DNA of 8,955 nucleotides from Paracoccaceae bacterium (lineage in GTDB: Bacteria > Pseudomonadota > Alphaproteobacteria > Rhodobacterales > Rhodobacteraceae): assembly GCA_011525185.1 (NCBI GenBank), contig WTIQ01000356.1, positions 1-8,955 on the forward strand, in the 5' to 3' direction. The translations under genes were made by a program, and so were the position numbers. The notes beneath the pieces are model-generated. The model saw nothing but the letters and a program-made list of their open reading frames with translations. It searched no databases and had not been told where the DNA came from. This document shows, in pieces, positions 1-6,197 of the stretch (positions are counted from its first letter, which is position 1; each line of letters begins with the position of its first letter).

Positions 1-145
1 GATTAAACAGAGTGGATTTGCCCGCTCCATTGGGGCCAATAATCGCGTGTCGCTCACCTTTGCCGATCTCAAGATCAACCCCCATGATCACAGAGGTTTT
101 GCCAAAATCTTTCTTTAAACCATCCAGTTTTAGAACCGCAGTCAT
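1..145 (-). CDS. livG: LivG-type ABC transporter ATP-binding protein, N-terminal part only
   Basis: This is the ATPase subunit of a branched-chain amino acid-type (HAAT family) importer; it would hydrolyse ATP on the cytoplasmic face of the LivH/LivM channel. Only 48 codons are visible before the left edge cuts the gene. They begin MTAVLKLDGLKKDFG and reach the Walker A motif GPNGAGKST at residues 37-45, with the usual 'xGVDLEI..GERHAIIGPNG' strand pattern before it. The ATG at 145-143 overlaps the livM TGA at 144-142 (ATGA), and a GGGGGAG Shine-Dalgarno lies about 7 bases upstream inside livM, so start choice and translational coupling are well supported. Walker B, the signature motif and the LivG-specific C-terminal part are outside the window. 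LivG rather than LivF is inferred from the position directly after livM and from the N-terminal style. Confidence 0.88.
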   Translation of the reverse strand, partial: MTAVLKLDGLKKDFGKTSVIMGVDLEIGKGERHAIIGPNGAGKSTLFN

Positions 146-1431
146 GGATTTACTCCCCCAGGCCGACTTGCTTCGTCCCAAGCCTCTAAAACGTCTGGCG
201 CAATCCTTTTACAGAGCCCAAACCCGCCCAATGCACACCCTATTAAAACGACCCAAGGCAGCAGTGAATGGGTGTCTATGGTGATCCAATAGAGCACCAT
301 TGAATGCTCTCCCGTTGCGGCATGTCTGCCGTGAAACAAAACCTCGCATAAGCCTGCGCTCGCCAGCACCGTAACCAAGGCTGGTATGGCCATTTTTGTA
401 TATGGGGAAACCAAAATTTGGGGACGTCCCCGCTGCACAATATTGGCGTGACGCATGAGAACGCCCGATAAGCCATCTGGAAAAAACATCACCGTCGCCA
501 AGAACAGCGCGCCCAGATAAAGTTGCCACAGCTCAGTTTCTAAACTGAGGACAGTTTGCAAGAGCGTGAAGACAATGGCTCCAACAATCGGGCAAAAGAA
601 CACCCCTATTCCACCCAAAAACGTAATAAGCAGAATTGAACCCGATGTGGCAAGGTTCAGGTTTTCCTCAGTCAAAATCTCAAAATTGATTGCGAAAAGC
701 GCGCCTGCAATTCCACAAAAAAATCCCGAGGCGCAGAAGGAATAATAACGCACCCAACGGGCGGAATATCCCAAAAATTCAGCCCGTTCTGGATTGTCTC
801 GTACTGCATTGGCCATGCGTCCGATTGGAGTGCGTGAAAAGAGATACATCAAAAATGCAGCCAGCAGGAGCCAAAAGGCGGTTAGATAATAGACCTCAAT
901 CTGCGTAAAGAACTCGACTTCAAAAAACGGCATCATGTAGGTGCGATCCCCACTGATCCCCTCTTCCCCGCCAAAAAATGCCACGATTATAATGGAACAG
1001 GCAGCGATCAATTCGCCAACGCCAAGCGAGATCATGGCAAAAACTGTCCCCGCCTTGCGTGTCGAAAAGCTCCCTACAATTGAGGCCAAGCCAAGGCCAA
1101 ATAGACCGCCAAATATGGGCAATAATGGCAACGGAACAGGAGCTTCGTTCACCTCTACGTAGTTCATGATATGCACGCACATGAAACCGCCAACACCCAT
1201 ATAGACCGCATGACCAAAGCTCAGCATGCCCCCCTGCCCCAAAAGCATGTTGTAAGCGAGCGCAAACACGATCGTAATCGCCATTTGGTTCATAATGGTC
1301 AAAGCGCTGTTTGAGGGAAACACCGTTGGAAGGGCCAGAAGAAGTAGCGCCGCCAAGAGCCAAGGGAGCACCGATGCAACAGAGAACATTGTTGCAGCTG
1401 TCGAGGACCGAGAGTGAGCTGTCTGTGTCAT
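142..1431 (-). CDS. livM: LivM-type ABC transporter permease with a C-terminal extension
   Basis: Inner-membrane permease of a Liv/HAAT importer, expected to pair with LivH to form the channel. The 429 residues contain a first membrane segment at about 18-38 and the LivM block around GQGGMLSFGHAVYMG (65-79). The cytoplasmic coupling-loop region follows at about 204-245 (RMANAVRDNPERAEFLGYSA, then the ASGFFCGIAGALFA helix). The family core closes with FFPDGLSGVL at 316-325. Many LivM proteins end soon after this point; here about 100 more residues follow, with two further hydrophobic stretches (about 347-366 and 389-406) and an acidic tail (DVLEAWDEA). The gene starts on an ATG inside the end of livH (ATGA overlap at 1428-1431) and ends in an ATGA with livG, so the three are translationally coupled. 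The transported substrate cannot be assigned from the permease. Confidence 0.93.
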   Translation of the reverse strand: MTQTAHSRSSTAATMFSVASVLPWLLAALLLLALPTVFPSNSALTIMNQMAITIVFALAYNMLLGQGGMLSFGHAVYMGVGGFMCVHIMNYVEVNEAPVPLPLLPIFGGLFGLGLASIVGSFSTRKAGTVFAMISLGVGELIAACSIIIVAFFGGEEGISGDRTYMMPFFEVEFFTQIEVYYLTAFWLLLAAFLMYLFSRTPIGRMANAVRDNPERAEFLGYSARWVRYYSFCASGFFCGIAGALFAINFEILTEENLNLATSGSILLITFLGGIGVFFCPIVGAIVFTLLQTVLSLETELWQLYLGALFLATVMFFPDGLSGVLMRHANIVQRGRPQILVSPYTKMAIPALVTVLASAGLCEVLFHGRHAATGEHSMVLYWITIDTHSLLPWVVLIGCALGGFGLCKRIAPDVLEAWDEASRPGGVNP

Positions 1432-2384
1432 ACGTCACGCTTTCCAAATAGACCATAGGGCCTAAAGACGAGGATCAGGATCATCAAGATATAAGGGAGG
1501 ATGGGTCCAATTTGCGGTAACGTCATGGTCCAAATATCACGCAATGCACTCTCGGACATGATCTCAGGTTTTTCCAGTCCAAAGAAAAGCAGGATGCTTT
1601 CAAACTCAACGTTATAAGAGGCTGCAAAAGTGGTGAGCCATCCGATTAACAGTGATGCAATGAGCGCGCCCCAGAGCGACCCAAGACCGCCAATCACAAT
1701 GGTCACAAACACAATCGATCCCAAGAGGACAGCCATGCCTGGGAAGGTTCCCAAGACGGGTCCTGCGATCACTCCTGCGACCCCAGCAAGAGCTGTTCCA
1801 ACACCAAACACACCCATGAACACCAAGGGCACATTATGGCCAAGTGCCTCAACAGTGCGCGGATAGCTCAGTGCCGCTTGGATGACCATACCAACCCGCG
1901 TTTTGGTCAACACATAAAGCAGTCCCATAAAAATGCCGACGGAGACAAAAATCATAAAAACCTTATAGGCGGGTACTGAGTTGCCTCCGATGGCAAAGGC
2001 TGCAAATTGCAAAATCTCTGGCTCTTCGTAGGCCATTTGGTTTTTGCCCCAGAAAAATTGCACAACTTCTTCAATCAAGAGGGCCAGCCCAAAGGTAAAG
2101 ATCAATTCAGGAACATGCCCGTATTGATGGACGCGTCTGAGGCCATATCGCTCTACTAAGGCGCCTCCGATCCCAACAGCAAGCGGTGCAATAACGAGCC
2201 CCGGCCAAAATCCAATATACATACTGATCTGATAGGCAAAATAAGCGCCCAGCATATAAAAACTCGCATGCGCAAAGTTTAACACACCCATCATAGAAAA
2301 AATGAGGGTAAGGCCACTTGAAAGCATGAACAAAAGCAAACCAGTAACGAGACCGTCAATGATATTGATCGCGATTAATTCCAT
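1428..2384 (-). CDS. livH: LivH-type ABC transporter permease
   Basis: Second inner-membrane permease of the Liv/HAAT importer. Its 318 residues carry about eight hydrophobic segments. The LivH signature near the N terminus (SGLTLIFSMMGVLNFAHASF, 23-42) is clear, the coupling region TRVGMVIQAALSYPRTVEALG lies at about 162-182, and the GGLGSLWGALIASLLIGW helix at 232-249. The protein ends in the typical FRPYGLFGKR (308-317). A loop of about 35 mostly polar residues (about 256-290) separates the last two membrane segments, somewhat longer than in classic LivH. The start ATG at 2384 has an AAGGGGGT Shine-Dalgarno (2401-2394) nine bases upstream. The 83-base gap to the upstream binding-protein gene holds a strong hairpin (2427-2451) that may lower permease expression relative to the binding protein. 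Confidence 0.94.
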   Translation of the reverse strand: MELIAINIIDGLVTGLLLFMLSSGLTLIFSMMGVLNFAHASFYMLGAYFAYQISMYIGFWPGLVIAPLAVGIGGALVERYGLRRVHQYGHVPELIFTFGLALLIEEVVQFFWGKNQMAYEEPEILQFAAFAIGGNSVPAYKVFMIFVSVGIFMGLLYVLTKTRVGMVIQAALSYPRTVEALGHNVPLVFMGVFGVGTALAGVAGVIAGPVLGTFPGMAVLLGSIVFVTIVIGGLGSLWGALIASLLIGWLTTFAASYNVEFESILLFFGLEKPEIMSESALRDIWTMTLPQIGPILPYILMILILVFRPYGLFGKRDV

Positions 2385-2426
2385 GTAATCGTGACCCCCT
2401 TAACAAGTAATTTTGATTGCAAATAC

Positions 2427-2451
2427 CCCGAGCGCAGACGAGGCGCTCGGG
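2427..2451 (-). terminator. Intercistronic hairpin between binding-protein gene and livH (attenuator or mRNA-stability element)
   Basis: A perfect 9-bp inverted repeat, CCCGAGCGC at 2427-2435 and GCGCTCGGG at 2443-2451, flanks a 7-base loop. On the minus-strand transcript it lies 16 bases after the stop codon of the binding-protein gene. It is followed by GTATTTGCAATCAAAA rather than a run of U, so a complete intrinsic terminator is unlikely. Such stems between a solute-binding gene and its permease genes are known to protect upstream mRNA from 3' exonucleases or cause partial termination, giving more binding protein than permease. That role here is inference. Confidence 0.6.
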
Positions 2452-2467
2452 AGAATGTCCTAGTCTT

Positions 2468-3712
2468 TTAGGGACGCTTCATCTTGCAGGAGGTTGGGCT
2501 ATTTGCTGAAGCCATTTCCACCATGCTTGTTGAATAAATACCATATGGAGAGTTATCCAGAGGATGTTTCATATCTTCGTCTGTATGAACACCAACATGT
2601 ACGTTCTGGATTGCTTGGTGATCGTCGGGCCGCATAAAGACCTTACCACCCCATAGAGAGTCATGCTCCATGCCTTCTAGCGCATAGGCAATTTTCACCA
2701 CATCTGTCGCACTGCCCGCCTCATCAATGGCGCGCGCCAGCATTTCCACTACATTGGTGATCCGCGCCTGTGAAATATCATGGTCTGGATATTTCGCATT
2801 GAACTCCTCTACATATTTGCTCATCCGATCAGAGGCTGGCGGGTTTTGAAATCCTTCCCCAACAAGGTAAATTGAGCCTTTCCCAGCTTCCCCGAAGGTG
2901 CGCGTAATACCATTAGAAGCCGCATAATAGGTGTAGATGGGACCCTCAAAGCCAGCTTCGATGATGGCTTTACCCAAGCCCACCATATCAGACCCCCAGT
3001 TTCCAGTGATCACCGCATCCGCTCCAGAGGAAACAATCTTACGCGCGTAAGGTGTAAAGTCTTTAACTTTGCCAATCGGATGCAATTCATTGCCAACGAT
3101 TTCGATATCAGGGCGCTTGGACGATAGGTCACGTACAGCAGCGGCAGCAACGGCTTTGCCAAAGGAATAATCTTGACCAATAAGGTAGACCTTCCCAAGC
3201 TCTTTATTCTGCGCCATGACATCTGTCAAAGCATCCATTTTTATGTCCGCGTTGGCATCAAAACGGAAATGCCAGAAGTTACACTTGTCATTTGTCAGCG
3301 CTGGATCAACGGCCGAATAATTCAAAAACAGCACCCGGTTGTCTGGGTTGCGGCGATTGTGCTTGTCTACAGCATCTGTAATCGCGTGCGCGATACCAGA
3401 CGAGTTTCCTTGGGCGATGAATTTGATGCCTTGGTCAATTGCAACCTGAACGTTAATAAGCGATTCTTTTCCACTCATTTTGTTATCAAAGGCTACGATT
3501 TCAAACTCCTGACCGCCCAAAACGCCGCCTTGCTTGTTGACGAGCTCCTCCGCCGCAAATTTGTATTCAGCCAATCCATTTGAACCCGTTGTCGCAAAAG
3601 GGCCCGACAGAGGATCAATAAACGCAATCTTTACGGTATCGGCAGCCGCACTGAAGGCACCAACCGCTGTCGCCAGCATTGTCGCTGACATCAGTTTTAC
3701 AAGTTTTTTCAT
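2468..3712 (-). CDS. Periplasmic substrate-binding protein of a Liv/HAAT ABC transporter
   Basis: A type I periplasmic binding fold protein of the branched-chain amino acid (LivJ/LivK-like) family that would deliver ligand to LivH/LivM. The 414-residue precursor starts with a clear signal peptide: MKKLVK, a hydrophobic core at about 7-20, and probable cleavage in SAAA-DT after residue 24. The mature protein opens with VKIAFIDPLSGPFA, which is typical of the family. A GQDYSFGKAVAAAAVRDL block (179-196) and VITGNWGSDMVGLGKAI (234-250) match lobe 2 of the fold. Only two cysteines remain after cleavage, C144 and C409 in the terminal SCKMKRP; a long-range disulfide is possible but unproven. The ATG at 3712 has a GGGAGAG Shine-Dalgarno at 3723-3717. 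It lies after a thiolase gene and before livH, so an acid or acyl ligand is as likely as an amino acid. The specific ligand cannot be read from the sequence. Confidence 0.93.
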   Translation of the reverse strand: MKKLVKLMSATMLATAVGAFSAAADTVKIAFIDPLSGPFATTGSNGLAEYKFAAEELVNKQGGVLGGQEFEIVAFDNKMSGKESLINVQVAIDQGIKFIAQGNSSGIAHAITDAVDKHNRRNPDNRVLFLNYSAVDPALTNDKCNFWHFRFDANADIKMDALTDVMAQNKELGKVYLIGQDYSFGKAVAAAAVRDLSSKRPDIEIVGNELHPIGKVKDFTPYARKIVSSGADAVITGNWGSDMVGLGKAIIEAGFEGPIYTYYAASNGITRTFGEAGKGSIYLVGEGFQNPPASDRMSKYVEEFNAKYPDHDISQARITNVVEMLARAIDEAGSATDVVKIAYALEGMEHDSLWGGKVFMRPDDHQAIQNVHVGVHTDEDMKHPLDNSPYGIYSTSMVEMASANSPTSCKMKRP

Positions 3713-3732
3713 AATTCTCTCCCGTTTAAACG

Positions 3733-3745
3733 CGGGCTTTGCCCG
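3733..3745 (-). promoter_or_regulatory. Leader hairpin and palindrome just upstream of the binding-protein start
   Basis: On the minus strand CGGGC (3745-3741), an AAA loop and GCCCG (3737-3733) form a compact GC hairpin. Directly after it comes the perfect 10-bp palindrome CGTTTAAACG (3732-3723), whose CGGG runs into the Shine-Dalgarno GGGAGAG. The CCCG of the hairpin could alternatively pair with the CGGG at 3724-3721, which overlaps the Shine-Dalgarno. The stems are short, so a real regulatory switch is only a possibility. Confidence 0.35.
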
Positions 3746-3760
3746 TCATGTGTTATTAAA

Positions 3761-3789
3761 AAGTGAAACAGAGCCAGCACAGCTGTCAA
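3761..3789 (-). promoter_or_regulatory. Candidate internal promoter for the binding protein and liv genes
   Basis: A consensus -35 box TTGACA lies at 3789-3784 on the minus strand. Seventeen bases downstream is a weak -10 candidate, TCACTT (3766-3761), which would start transcription about 40 bases before the binding-protein ATG. The -35 overlaps a small perfect palindrome, ACAGCTGT (3779-3786). The 124-base gap, large compared with the other spacings in this gene run, fits a separate promoter, but the -10 match is poor. Confidence 0.4.
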
Positions 3790-3836
3790 GTCTTATGCGC
3801 AGCTCAAAGGCCAAGATTGACCCTGTTCCGTAACGT

Positions 3837-5033
3837 CTACAAAACTTCGAAAAGACCCGCAGCCCCCATGCCGCCCCCGACGCACATGGTGCAGACAACA
3901 TATTTTGCTCCAACACGCTTTCCTGCAATCAATGCGTGTCCCACCATCCGCGCGCCAGACATGCCGTATGGATGCCCAACGGAAATTGCACCGCCGTCAA
4001 TGTTCAAAAGCTCGTTTGGGATCCCCAATTTATCGCGGCAATAAAGAACCTGCACCGCAAAGGCTTCATTTAATTCCCAAAGCCCAATATCATCCATCTT
4101 AAGCCCGTGAGCTTCGAGTAATTTTGGTACCGCAAAGACAGGTCCAATTCCCATCTCATCAGGCTCACAGCCAGCGGCCATCACGCCAATATATCTTCCA
4201 AGCGGTTCTAATCCGCGCTGCTCTGCGAGCTTTTCGTTCATGACCACCGCTGCAGAGGCCCCATCAGACAACTGGCTTGCATTCCCCGCGGTGATATAAC
4301 CGCCCTCTTTGATGTGGATCCCATCCTTGAAAACGGGCTGCAACCCATTTAACCCCTCAAGCGTAGTGCTTGGCCGGTTTCCTTCATCTTTTGATAAAGT
4401 AACTTCATGCTCTGAAATTTCCTTGGTTTCTTTGTCCTGAAATTTCATCACTGCATCCATTGCAACGATTTCCTCGTCAAAATGACCTGCTTCCTGTGCC
4501 GCATGGGTGCGCCGTTGGGATTGCAAGGCGTATTCATCCTGAACCTCACGGCTCACGTTATAGCGCGCCGCAACGGTTTCGGCCGTTTCCAACATCGACA
4601 TGTAAATTTCAGGCTTGTGCTCAACCAACCATGGATCACGCCCCATGCGCATGTCAGGTGTTTGCACCATCGATATGCTTTCAACACCCCCTCCTATCAC
4701 AACATCCATGCCATCTGTCATGACTTGCTTGGCCGCAGTGGCTATTGCCATCATGCCGCTTGCACATTGACGATCCAACGACATGCCGCCCACCGTTACA
4801 GGCAGTCCCGCGCGAATAGCAGCCTGCCTCGCAATATTGCCCCCTTGATGCCCCTGCTGTAGCGCAGCTCCCATAATACAGTCGTTGATCTCGGCGGGAT
4901 CGACCCCCGCGCGTTCAACTGCATGTGAAATGGCATGCGCGCTGAGCGCCTGCGGCGTGGTTGCATTGAAAGCACCGCGATACGCTTTCCCGATTGGCGT
5001 TCTCGCTGTGGAAACAATTACTGCGTTTGTCAT
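3837..5033 (-). CDS. Acetyl-CoA C-acyltransferase (thiolase)
   Basis: A type II-family thiolase of 398 residues, the usual length. It is expected to cleave a 3-ketoacyl-CoA with CoA into acetyl-CoA and a shortened acyl-CoA, the last step of beta-oxidation. The nucleophilic cysteine is C90 in SLDRQCASGMM, the catalytic histidine is H354 in GHPYGMSGAR, and the second cysteine is C384 in the CxG motif of CTMCVGGGMG. All catalytic residues are therefore present. GHPYGMSG differs from the more common GHPxGASG (Met for Ala after Gly), a variation I believe occurs in some FadA-like subfamilies. The ATG at 5033 has an AGGA Shine-Dalgarno six bases upstream (within TTAGGATAAATC). It sits 34 bases downstream of an acyl-CoA dehydrogenase gene, which favours a degradative role over acetoacetyl-CoA biosynthesis. 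Chain length and substrate are unknown. Confidence 0.93.
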   Translation of the reverse strand: MTNAVIVSTARTPIGKAYRGAFNATTPQALSAHAISHAVERAGVDPAEINDCIMGAALQQGHQGGNIARQAAIRAGLPVTVGGMSLDRQCASGMMAIATAAKQVMTDGMDVVIGGGVESISMVQTPDMRMGRDPWLVEHKPEIYMSMLETAETVAARYNVSREVQDEYALQSQRRTHAAQEAGHFDEEIVAMDAVMKFQDKETKEISEHEVTLSKDEGNRPSTTLEGLNGLQPVFKDGIHIKEGGYITAGNASQLSDGASAAVVMNEKLAEQRGLEPLGRYIGVMAAGCEPDEMGIGPVFAVPKLLEAHGLKMDDIGLWELNEAFAVQVLYCRDKLGIPNELLNIDGGAISVGHPYGMSGARMVGHALIAGKRVGAKYVVCTMCVGGGMGAAGLFEVL

Positions 5034-5065
5034 GATTTATCCTAACTTGTACTTACATATGAACA

Positions 5066-5087
5066 CATCAGAACCCCCGTTCTGATG
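5066..5087 (-). promoter_or_regulatory. Perfect hairpin across the stop codon of the second acyl-CoA dehydrogenase
   Basis: CATCAGAAC (5066-5074) and GTTCTGATG (5079-5087) form a perfect 9-bp stem with a 4-base loop. The stem includes the last codons and the TGA (5070-5068) of the dehydrogenase gene. The transcript continues TGTTCATATG with no U tract, so this is more likely an mRNA processing or stability element, or a weak attenuator, ahead of the thiolase than a terminator. Confidence 0.5.
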
Positions 5088-6186
5088 CAATGATCTCGGC
5101 GTGGTAGCCGTAATCTCCTAACCATTCGGTCGAAACCTGCGCTTTTTTGAGGAAAAAGCCCATATCAAAGGCGTCTGTCATGCCAATACCACCATGCATT
5201 TGCACGCCTTCAAGCACGGCCAGTTTGGCCACTTTAATCGCTCTTGCTTTGGCCAGTGAGACCGCAAGGCCCGCTTGCTCTGGGTTTTCGTCCATCATGC
5301 GGCCTGCGTTTAAAACAGCCGAGGCACTTACTTCCGCTTCACACCACAGGTGCGCTGCACGATGCTGGAGAGCCTGAAAGCGTCCAATTTCAACGCCAAA
5401 CTGTTTGCGATCTTTGAGATATCCAAAGGTCATCTGCATGGCACCATTTGCAACGCCCATCATTTCAGCCGCAAGGACCGTTTGACCTGCAAAAAGCGCA
5501 GGGCGTAAAACGCGCCAGGCCTCATTCTGTTGACCGACTATATCCTCCCCCGTCACTTCCACATTAGAAAGAACGAGGCGAGCGGCGTCACTATGATCGA
5601 CCATTGCTTTCTCTTGTTGTTCTAATCCCGCTTGCTCGGCCCCAATCGAAAACAGAGTTAAGTCGTCAGGCCCGTCACCAGTGCGGGCCAGCACAAGGAG
5701 CCGACCTGCCCCGCCTGCCTGAACCACAAATGATTTTTCACCATTTAACCTAAAGCCATTACCATATGGCTCTGCGCGCGTTTCAATGTGGCTTGGGTTA
5801 AATTTTTGCCCCTCGTCCAGTGCTAAGGCATAGGTGAGCTTTCCCTGTGAAATCTGCTCCAAACTCTCTTTGTGAAGATCAGCAGACGCTGTCTTTAGGG
5901 CAGTTGCCGCAATCACAGAGGTTGAAATAAAAGGCGTGATTGCGAGGTTTTGGCCAAGCGCTGTCCCAATGAGCGACGCGGCGGTCACGCCCATGCCAGA
6001 GCCACCAGCCTCTTCTGGGACAAGCACACCTGCCAACCCAAGTTCAGCCATTTCAGACCAAAGCGCTGGGTTCTGCGTCTCCCCCTTATCTCTCAACGCG
6101 CGAAACGTTGAGACGGGAGAAGCGGCTGCAAGCATTGCCTGAACAGTGTCGCTTAGAAGTGTCTCTTCGTCTGTGTAAACCAACAT
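5068..6186 (-). CDS. Acyl-CoA dehydrogenase family protein, probable non-catalytic subunit of a heteromer (ACAD1)
   Basis: Acyl-CoA dehydrogenase fold, 372 residues. The C-terminal helical domain carries the flavin-contact signature RKQFGVEIGRFQALQHR (260-276) and QMHGGIGMTDAF (329-340). The loop that normally reads SEPgAGSD, and the WTS strand after it, are absent: the corresponding part is LALDEGQKFNPSHIETRAEP followed by GEKSFVVQAGGAG. Neither known position for the catalytic glutamate is filled. At the helix-G position my hand alignment puts Gly234 (in LFAGQTVLAAEMMG), and the C-terminal site reads WLGDYGYH (355-362) instead of YEGT. This resembles the non-catalytic partner in mycobacterial alpha2beta2 steroid-CoA dehydrogenases. 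The gene begins 11 bases after its neighbour, and its Shine-Dalgarno (TAGGAA) overlaps that gene's stop codon, so the two are probably coupled. I infer that it works together with the upstream dehydrogenase. Confidence 0.9.
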   Translation of the reverse strand: MLVYTDEETLLSDTVQAMLAAASPVSTFRALRDKGETQNPALWSEMAELGLAGVLVPEEAGGSGMGVTAASLIGTALGQNLAITPFISTSVIAATALKTASADLHKESLEQISQGKLTYALALDEGQKFNPSHIETRAEPYGNGFRLNGEKSFVVQAGGAGRLLVLARTGDGPDDLTLFSIGAEQAGLEQQEKAMVDHSDAARLVLSNVEVTGEDIVGQQNEAWRVLRPALFAGQTVLAAEMMGVANGAMQMTFGYLKDRKQFGVEIGRFQALQHRAAHLWCEAEVSASAVLNAGRMMDENPEQAGLAVSLAKARAIKVAKLAVLEGVQMHGGIGMTDAFDMGFFLKKAQVSTEWLGDYGYHAEIIASERGF

Positions 6187-6197
6187 CTGAACTGTTC

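Noticed and set aside
920..1456. 178-codon minus-strand frame overlapping livM
   Set aside because: It lies in another frame of livM, which has clear family motifs and coupled start and stop; the alternative translation has no recognisable domain.
2427..2451. Classical rho-independent terminator after the binding-protein gene
   Set aside because: The stem is strong but no U run follows on the minus strand, and the coupled permease genes downstream need transcription; attenuation or stabilisation is more likely.
3173..3583. 136-codon plus-strand frame opposite the binding-protein gene
   Set aside because: It is antisense to a well-supported gene, has no convincing ribosome binding site or family motif, and reads as a shadow frame.
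4482..4862. 126-codon plus-strand frame opposite the thiolase
   Set aside because: Its His/Pro/Arg/Cys-rich composition is typical of antisense translation of a coding gene; the thiolase on the other strand has all catalytic motifs.
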